Shown here piece by piece: positions 55,801 through 64,000 of a stretch of DNA of 64,000 nucleotides. The position numbers and the translations under genes were made by a program. The stretch spans positions 447,501 through 511,500 of the forward strand of contig CAHIKZ030005202.1 of the NCBI GenBank assembly GCA_903632075.3, read 5' to 3'. This stretch comes from Acanthosepion pharaonis. Taxonomy: Eukaryota > Mollusca > Cephalopoda > Sepiida > Sepiidae. Each line of letters starts with the position of its first letter. The stretch's first letter is position 1. The notes under the pieces are model-generated. The model had not been told where the DNA came from. It made no database searches and worked only from the letters and a program-made list of their open reading frames with translations.

Positions 55801-58800
55801 AATTCGCAGACCCAGCATAAGAGAGGTTCGGCGACTCCTGCACTTCGACATAGCCTCGTCTGGGGATCCTCTCTGCTGGAGACAAATCTCTAACTGCAGG
55901 ATATCTAAAGTTCAAGGCCGAATTTATGTTGGGTATCCGATCACGTAGGCTCGGCTAAAAATTCCCGCAGACCCAGCATAAGATGGAGTCGGGTAGATGT
56001 TTCCTGACGAGATACTGCACTTCGACATATAGCCTCGTCTGGGGATCCTCTGCTGGAAACAACAAATCTCTAACTGCAGGATATCTACCGCACAAGGCCT
56101 AATTTAATGTTGGATATCCGATCGCGAAGGCTCGGCCAAAAATTCCTCGCAGACCCCAGTATAAGATGGGTCTGAGGTAGCTGTTTCCTGAGACAACTCT
56201 AACGAGATTCTGTTGGGTATCTTCGACATAGCCAGGTAGCGTCTGAGACGCGGATCCTCTGCTGGAGACAAATTCTAACTGCAGGATATCTACCGCACAA
56301 GGCCGAATATAATGTTGTCCGATCCGCGTAGGCTCGGCCAAAAAATTCCCTGCGGGACCCAGTATAAGATGGGGTCGGGTAGCTGTTTCCTGAGACGAGA
56401 TTCTGCACTTCGACATAGCCTCGTCTGGGGATCCTCTGCTGGAGACAAATCTCTAACTGCAGGATATCTACCGCACAAGGCCGAATTTAATGTTGGATAT
56501 CCGATCGCGAAGGTCGGCCAAAATTGCCCGCAGACCCAGTATAAGATGGGGTGGAGACGAGGGTAGTTGTTTCGAGACGAGATTCTGCACTGAATTTGTT
56601 GGGTATCCGATCGCGACATAGACCCCGTATAAGATGGTGGAGTCGGGTAGCTGTCTGAGACGGGGATAGCCTCGTCTGCTGGAGACAAATCTCTAACTGC
56701 AGGATATCTACCGCACAAGGCCGAATTTAATGTTGGGTATCCGATCGCGTAGGTTCGGCCGTATAAAATTCTGGAGACACGCAAAGCCCCAGTATAAGAT
56801 GGAGTCGGGTCCGAGCTGTTTCAGATGGAGTCGGGACGAGATTCTGCACTTCGACATAGCCTCGTCTGGGGATCCCTCTGCTGGAGACAAACTCTAACTG
56901 CAGGATATCTACCGCACAAGGCCGAATTTAATGTTGGGTATCCGATCGCGTAGGCTCGGCCAAAATTCCCCGCAGACCCAGTATAAAATGGGTTCGGTAG
57001 ATGTTTCCTGAGACGAGATTCTGCACTTCGACATAGCCTCGTCTGGGGATCCTCTCTGCTGGAGACAAATCTTCTAACTGCAGGATATCTACCGCACAAG
57101 GCCGAATTTAATGTTGGGTATCCGATCGCGTAGGCTCGCCAGAAATTCCCCTGCAGAACCCAGTATAAGATGGAGTCGGGTAGCCGTTTCCTGAGACGAG
57201 ATTCTGCACTTCGACATAGATCGTCTCGATCCTGTTGGAGACAAATCTAACTGCAGGATATCTACCGCACAAGGCCGAATTTAATGTTGGGTATCCGATC
57301 GCGTAGGCTGGCCAAAAAATTCCTGCAGACCCAGTATAAGATGGAGTCGGGTAGCTGTTTCCTGAGACGAGATTCTGCACTTCGACATAGGCCTCGTTCA
57401 GATCCTCTCTCTGGAGACAAATCTCTAACTGCAGGATATCTACCGCACAAAGGCCGAATTTTAATGTTGGATATCCGATCGCGTAGGCTCGGCCAAAATT
57501 GCCTGCAGACCCCAGGTATAAGATGGAGTCGGGTAGTTGTTCCCGAGACGAGATTCTGTGACTTTTCGACATAGCCTCGTTGGGGATCCTCTCTGTTGGA
57601 GACAAATTTAACTGCAGGATATCTACCGCACAAGGCCGAATTTAATGTTGGATATCTGATCGCGTAGGCTCACAGAAATTCCCGCAGACGAGATTCCCTT
57701 CGTATAAGATGGGGTCGGGTCAACAGCAGGATATCTCGGAGACGAGATTCTGCGTCTTCGACATAGACCCCGTATAAGATGGAATCGGGTAGGATCCTCT
57801 CTTCTGTGTCTGGAGACAAATCTGGAGACAAATCAACTGCAGGATAACTACCGCACAAGGCCGAATTTAATGTTGGGTATCCGATCGCGCAGACTCGCCA
57901 AAAAAATTCCCGCTGACCGTAGTATAAGATGGAGCCGGGTAGTTGTTTCTGAGACGAGATTCTGCACTTCAGACATAGCCTCGTCTGGGGATCCTCTGGT
58001 GGAGACAAATCTCTAACCGCAGGATATCTACGCACAAGGCCTAATTTAATGTTGGATATCCGATCGCGCAGACTCGGCCAAAAAATTCCCCCGCAGACCC
58101 CTGTATAAGATGGAGTCGGGTAGCTGTTTCCTGAGACGAGATTCTGCACTTCGACATAGCCTCGCTGTCTGGGGATCCTCTCGCTGGAGACAAATCTCTA
58201 ACTGCAGGATATCTACCACAAGGCCGAATTTAATGTTGGGTATCCGATCGCGAAGGATCGGCCAAAATTCCCTGCAGACCCAGTATAAGATGGGGTTCGG
58301 TAGCTGTTTCCCGAGACGAGATTCTGCATTCGACATAGCTCGTCTGGGGATCCTCTCTGCTGGAGACAAATCTCTAACTGCAGGATACTCCTTACCGCAC
58401 GTTGAATATACGTTGGGTATCCGACGTTTAGCCAGAAATTCCTGCACTCCAGTATAAGATAATGGGGTAGCTGTTCTCGAGACGAGATTCTGCACTTCGA
58501 CATAGCCTCGTTCGGATCCTTCTATTGAGACAAATCAACTGCAGGATATCTACCGCACAAGGCCGAATATAATGTTGGGTATCCAATGCCCAGGCTCCCA
58601 GAAATTCCCCGCAGACCCAGTAGTATAAGATGGGTTCAAGAAGTGTTTCCCCTGAGACGATCTGCACTTCGACATAGCTCGTCTGGGGATCCTCTCTGCT
58701 GGAGATTAAATTTAACTGCAGGATATCTAAAGTGCTACATGAATTTAATGTTGGGTATCCGATCGTAGGCTCGGCCAGAAATTCCCGCACTAAGACGAGA

Positions 58801-61800
58801 TTCTGCACTCGACATAGCCTGCCTGGGGATCCTCTCTGCTGGAGACAAATCTCTAATTGCAGGATATCTACCGCACAAGGCCGAATTTAATGTTGGTATC
58901 AGATCGCGTAGACTGGCCAAAATTTCCCGCAGACCCAGTATAAGATGGGGTCGGGTAGCTGTTTCCGAGACGAGATTCTGCACTTCGAAATAGCCTCGTC
59001 TGGGGATCCTTCTGCTGGAGACAAATCTCTAACTGCAGGATATCTCACCACAAGGCCTAATTTAATGTTGGGTATCCGATCCCGAAGGCTCGGCCAAAAA
59101 TCGGCACCGCAGACCCCGTATAAGATGGAGTTCAGATGTTGTTTCGAGACGAGATTCTGCACTTCGACATAGCCTCGTTGGGGATCCTCTCTGCTGGAGA
59201 CAAATCTCTAACTGCAGGATATCTAAAGTACAAGGCCGAATTTAATGTTGGGTATCCGATCGCGTAGGCTCGGCCAGAAATTCCCCGCAGACCCAGTATA
59301 AGATGGGGTCGGGTAGCTGTTTCCTGAGACGAGATTCTGCACTTCGACATAGCCTCGTCTGGGGATCCTCTCTGCTGGAGACAAATCTCTAACTGCAGGA
59401 TATCTACCGCACAAGGCCGAATTTAATGTTGGGTATCCGATCGCGTATACTCGGCCAAAAATTCCCTGCAGACCCCGTATAAGATGGAGTCGGGTAGCTG
59501 TTTCCTGAGACGAGATTCTGCACTTCGACATAGCCTCGTCTGGGGATCCTCTCTGCTGGAGACAAATCTCTAACTGCAGGATATCTACCGCACAAGGCCG
59601 AATTTAATGTTGGATATCCGATCGCGTAGGTCGGCCAAAAATTCCCTGCAGACCCAGTATAAGATGGGTCAGGTAGCTGTTTCCTGAGACGAGATTCTGC
59701 ACTTCGACATAGCCTCGTCTGGGGATCCTCTCTGCTGGAGACAAATCTCTAACTGCAGGATATCTACCGCACAAGGCCGAATTTAATGTTGGGTATCCGA
59801 TCGCGTAGGCTCGGCCAGAAATTCCCCGCAGACCCAGTATAAGATGGGGTCGGGTAGCTGTTTCCTGAGACGAGATTCTGCACTTCGACATAGCCTCATT
59901 CGCGGATCCTCTCTGCTGGAGACAAATCTCTAACTGCAGGATATCTACCGCACAAGGCCGAATTTAGATGTTGGGTATCCGATCGCGTAGGCTCGGCAGG
60001 AAATTTCCCGCAGACCCAGTATAAAGATGGGCCAGAAATTCCCCGCGGGTAGCTGTTTTCCTGAGACGAGATTCTGCACTTCGACATAGCCTCGTCTGGG
60101 GATCCTCTCTGCTGGAGACAAATCTCTAACTGCAGGATATCTACCGCACAAGGCCGAATTTAATGTTGGGTATCCGATCGCGTAGGCTCGGCCAAAATTC
60201 CCGGCAGACCCAGTATAAGATGGAGTCGGCATGTTTATTCTGCACTTGACATAGCCTCGTCTGGGGATCTCTGGTGGAGACAAATCTCTAACTGCAGGAT
60301 ATCTACCGTAAAAGGCCGAATTTAATGTTGGATATCCGATCGCGAAGGCTCGGCCAGGCAGACCCAGTATAAGATGGAGTCGGGTAGCTGTTTCCTGAGA
60401 CGAGATTCTGCACTTCACATAGCCTCGTCTGGGGATCCTCTCTGCTGGAGACAAATCTCTAACTGCAGGATATCTACGCACAAGGCCGAATTTAATGTTG
60501 GGTATATCCGGCAAAAATTCCACGCGTATAAGATGGGTTTCGGGTAGATGTTCCTGAGACGAGCCATTTCGAAATCGTCTGGGATCCTCTGCTGGAGACC
60601 CTAACTGCAGGATCACCGCACAAAATGGTATCGATCACGTAGGCTCGACCCAAAATTCCTGAGACCCAGTATAAGATGGGGTCGGGTAGCTGTTTCCTTA
60701 CGACATTCTGCATTCGGTAGCCTCGTCTGCGGATCCCTCTGCTGGAGACAAATCTCTAACTGCAGGATATCTACCGCACAAGGCCGAATATAATGTTGGG
60801 TATCCGATCGCGTAGGCTCGGCCAAAAATTCCCTGCGGACCCAGTATAAGATGGGGTCGGGTGGCTGTTTCCTGAGACGAGATTCTGCACTTCGACATAG
60901 CCTCGTCTGGGGATCCTCTCTGCTGGAGACAAATCTCTAACTGCAGGATATCTACCGCACAAGGCCGAATTTAATGTTGGGTATCCGATCGCGTAGGCTC
61001 GGCCAAAAAATTGCCTGCAGACCCAGTATAGATGGAGTCGGGTAGCTGTTTCCTGAGACGAGATTCTGCACTTCAACATAGCCTCGTCTGGGGATCCTCT
61101 CTGCTGGAGACAAATCTCTAACTGCAGGATATCTACCGCACAAGGCCGAATTTAATGTTGGGTATCCGATCGTAGGCTCGGCCAAAATTCCCCGCAGACC
61201 CAGTATAAGATGGAGTCGGGTAGCTGTATCTGGAGACGAGATTCTGCACTTTTCGACATAGCCTCGTCTGGGGATCCCTCTGCTGGAGACAAATCTCTAA
61301 CTGCAGGATATCTACCGCACAAGGCCGAATTTAATGTTGGGTATCCGATCGCGTAGGCTCGGCCAAAAATCCCTGCGGACCCCGTATAAGATGGAGTCGG
61401 GTAGCTGTTTCTGAGACGAGATTCTGCACTTCGACATAGCCTCGTCTGGGGATCTCTGGTGGAGACAAATCTCTAACTGCAGGATATCTACCGCACAAGG
61501 CCGAATTTAATGTTGGATATCCGATCGCGAAGACTCGGCCTGGAGAAAAAATTCCCTACAGACCCTGTATAAGATGGAGTCGGGTAGTTGTTTCCTGAGA
61601 CGAGATTCTGCACTTCGACATAGCCTCGTCTGGGATCCTCTCTGCTGGAGACAAATCTCTAACTGCAGGATATCTACCGCACAAGGCCGAATTTAATGTT
61701 GGGTATCCGATCGCAGTCTCGGCCAAAATTTCCGGCCAAAAATTCGGGTAGCCCGCAGACCCCATAGTATAGATGGAATAACTGCAGGATATCTACCGCA

Positions 61801-64000
61801 CAAGGCCGAATTTAATGTTTCCGATCGCGTAGGACGCCAAAATTCTGCGCAGACCCAGTATAAGATTCGACATATGCCTCGTCTGGGGATAGCCCGTCTG
61901 GGGCTCCGGAGACAAATCTCAACTGCAGGATATCTACCGCACAAGGCCGAATTTAATGTTGGGTATCCGACCGCGTAGGCTCGGCCAGAAATCCCCTGCA
62001 GACCCAGTATAAGATGGGGTCGGGTAGCCGTTTCCTGAGACGAGATTCTGCACTTCGACATAGCCTCGTCTGGGGATCCTCTCTGTGGAGACAAATCTCT
62101 AACTGCAGGATATCTACCGCACAAGGCCGAATTTAATGTTGGGTATCCGATCGCGTATACTCGGCCAAAAATTCCTCGCAGACCCCGCATAAGATGGAGT
62201 CGGGTAGCTGTTTCCCGAGACGAGATTCTGCACTTCGACATAGCCTCGTTCAGATCCTCTCTGGTGGAGACAAATCTCTAACTGCAGGATATCTACCTCA
62301 CAAAGGCCGAATTTAATGTTGGATATCCGATCGCGAAGGCTCGGCCAAAATTCCCTGCAGACCCCGGTATAAAGATGGGTTCGGGTAGCTGTTTCCCTGA
62401 GACGAGATTCTGCACTTTTCGACATAGCCTCGTCTGGGGATCCTCTCTGCTGGAGACAAATCTCTAACTGCAGGATATCTACCGCACAAGGCCGAATTTA
62501 ATGTTGGATATCTGATCGCGAAGCTCGGCCAAAATTCCCCGCAGACCCCGTATAAGATGGAGTCGGGTAGCTGTTTCCTGAGACGAGATTCTGCACTTCG
62601 ACATAGCCTCGTCTGGGGGATCCCTCTGCTGGAGACAAATCTCTAACTGCAGGATATCTACCGCACAAGGCCGAATTTAATGTTGGGTATCCGATCCCGC
62701 AGGCTCGGCCAAAAAAATTCCCCGCAGACCCAGTATAAGATGGGGTCGGGTAGCTGTTTCCTGAGACGAGATTCTGCACTTCGACATAGCCTCGTCTGGG
62801 GATCCTCTGCTGGAGACAAATCTCTAACTGCAGGATATCTACTGCACAAGGCCGAATTTAATGTTTAAAAAATTCCCGCTGACCGTAGCGAAGATGGGTA
62901 TCCGATCGCGTAGACATAGCCTCGTCGGCCAAAAATTCCCCTACCGCGGACCCAGTATAAGATGGGTCGGGTAGCTGTTTCCTGAGACGAGATTCTGCAC
63001 TTCAACATAGCCTCGTCTGGGATCCTCTCTGCTGAGACAAATCTCTAACTGCAGGATATCTACCGCACAAGGCCTTAATTTAATGTTGATATCCGATCGC
63101 GTAGGATCGGCCAAAATTCCCGGCAGACCCAGTATAAGATGGGGTCAGGTAGCTGTTTCCGAGACGAGATTCTGCACTTCGACATAGCCTCGTCTGGGGA
63201 TCCTCTCTGCTGGAGACAAATCTCTAACTGCAGGATATCTACCGCACAAGCCGAATTTAATGTTGGGTATCCGATCGCGTAGGCTCGGCCAAAAATTCCC
63301 TGCGGACCCCAGTATAAGATGGAGTCGGGTAGCTGTTTTTCCTGAGACGAGATTCCTGCACTTCGACATAGCCTCGTCTGGGGATCCTCTCTGCTGGAGA
63401 CAAATCTTTAACTGCAGGATATCTACCGCACAAGGCCGAATATAATGTTGGTATCCGATCGCGTAGGCTCGGCCAGAAAATTCCCCACCAGACCCAGTAT
63501 AAGATGGGGTCGGGTAGCTGTTTTCCTGAGACGAAGATTCTGCACTTCGACATACCTCGTCTGCGGATCCTCTCTGCTGGAGACAAATCTCTAACTGCAG
63601 GATATCACCGCACAAGGCCGAATGTAATGTTGGGTATCCGATCGCGTATACTCGGCAAAAAATTCCCTGCAGACCCAGTATAAGATGGGGTCGGTAGCTG
63701 TATAATCCTGAGACGAGATTCTGCACTTCGACATAGCCTCGTCTGGGGATCCTCTCTGCTGGAGACAAATCTCACTGCGGGATATCACCGCACAAGGCCG
63801 AATTTAATGTTGGTGGACGTATCTATTGCCCGCAGACCCAGTATAAAGGCCGACAATTCTGCACTTCGACAAGCCTCGTCTGGATCCTCTCTGCTGGAGA
63901 CAAATAACTGCAGGATCAAGGCCGAATTTAATGTTGGGTATCCGATCGGCTCGAAAAATTCCCCCGCAGACCCAGTATAAGATGGGTCGGGTAGCTGTAT
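43860..64000 (+). repeat. Indel-rich part of the 181-bp array
   Basis: From about 43.9 kb nearly every unit has 1-10-base deletions or insertions (for example CCAAAATTCCCG for CCAAAAATTCCCCG, GTTGGTATCC for GTTGGGTATCC). Some units contain displaced pieces of the monomer (about 46.2, 49.1, 50.2, 54.8, 55.7 and 56.6 kb). A cleaner stretch with few indels returns at 59,170-59,960 and partly at 60.7-61.2 kb. Confidence 0.93.

Larger units (their letters stand above)
40046..64000 (+). repeat. 181-bp satellite array, about 132 units, open at window end
   Basis: Unit 181 bp. Landmarks in order: GGATATCTACCGCACAAGGC, CGAATTTAATGTTGGGTATC, CGATCGCGTAGGCTCGGCC, CGCAGACCCAGTATAAGATG, GGGTCGGGTAGCTGTTTCCT, GAGACGAGATTCTGCACTTC, GACATAGCCTCGTCTGGGGA, TCCTCTCTGCTGGAGACAAA and TCTCTAACTGCA. 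The unit holds two inverted repeats: GGCCGA (18-23) with TCGGCC (54-59), and AGACGAG (111-117) with CTCGTCT (138-144). The first unit (40,046 on) lacks about 27 bp. Size and structure fit a centromeric or other heterochromatic satellite. Minus-strand 102-codon open frames recur with the period and are not genes. Confidence 0.98.

Noticed and set aside
40043..64000. Many minus-strand open frames of about 102 codons (and some to 325 codons) across the 181-bp satellite, looking like a protein family
   Set aside because: They recur with the 181-bp period. The unit length is 3x60+1, so the same DNA is read in shifting frames and stops at fixed points. The longest ones arise from indels joining frames. 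No domain or codon signal supports coding.
40046..64000. CRISPR array or phage-like direct repeats
   Set aside because: Units are contiguous with no unique spacers, the unit is 181 bp and the context is eukaryotic.
40046..64000. Ribosomal or snRNA gene cluster as the source of the 181-bp unit
   Set aside because: No match to 5S, U1-U6 or tRNA sequence in either strand of the monomer that I can recognise; no convincing pol III box B in the consensus.

Overview
The window is a stretch of eukaryotic, repeat-dominated DNA. I find no intact host protein-coding gene. It is full of long (TA)n, (ATCT)n and (CA)n microsatellites, remnants of several non-LTR retrotransposon (LINE) families, 5S rRNA-derived and tRNA-derived SINEs, elements with terminal inverted repeats, and four large or medium tandem arrays. 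This composition suggests a large animal genome, most likely a lophotrochozoan and plausibly a cephalopod mollusc. That assignment is an inference from repeat style, because no host gene is present to test it.

Layout. 1-23.4 kb: microsatellites mixed with dispersed elements. These include a DNA-transposon-like family with ~75-bp inverted ends (copies near 2.1-2.9, 9.0-10.1, 12.2-12.5, 17.5-18.45 and 20.96 kb), fold-back elements (2.96-3.15 and 11.5-11.9 kb), a pogo-like MITE with TA duplications (7,890-8,059), 5S-derived SINEs (6,551-6,914; 13,567-13,920; a body copy at 14,060), a tRNA-Ser-like SINE (12,886 onward) and an antisense LINE reverse-transcriptase (RT) fragment (10.3-10.8 kb). The only place that looks like host gene control is a CCAAT-box cluster at 5,045-5,106, followed by a possible first exon with a good splice donor at 5,218/5,219.

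23.4-30.3 kb: an RTE-like RT remnant runs into a 116-bp satellite of about 33 units (23,960-27,845). Half of that monomer is the antisense of a SINE/LINE 3' tail. CA-rich DNA and a kilobase of (ATCT)n follow.

30.6-39.6 kb: a graveyard of LINE C-terminal RT fragments (families called A and B here). It includes a 124-bp array of about 17 units (31,025-33,115) that is a local amplification of the last RT codons of family A. A SINE body, a 38-bp minisatellite and two copies of the shared tail follow.

39.6-40.05 kb is low-copy DNA with a TATA-like box. From 40,046 to the window end lies one satellite array with a 181-bp monomer, about 132 units. It is clean and has higher-order structure to about 43.85 kb, then is densely interrupted by small indels and micro-rearrangements.

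The theme is how dispersed retroelement parts (an RT C-terminus and a SINE/LINE tail) became tandem satellites, and how microsatellites travel inside mobile elements. Many short open frames exist in the satellites, but they are by-products of monomer lengths and stop-poor composition, not genes.
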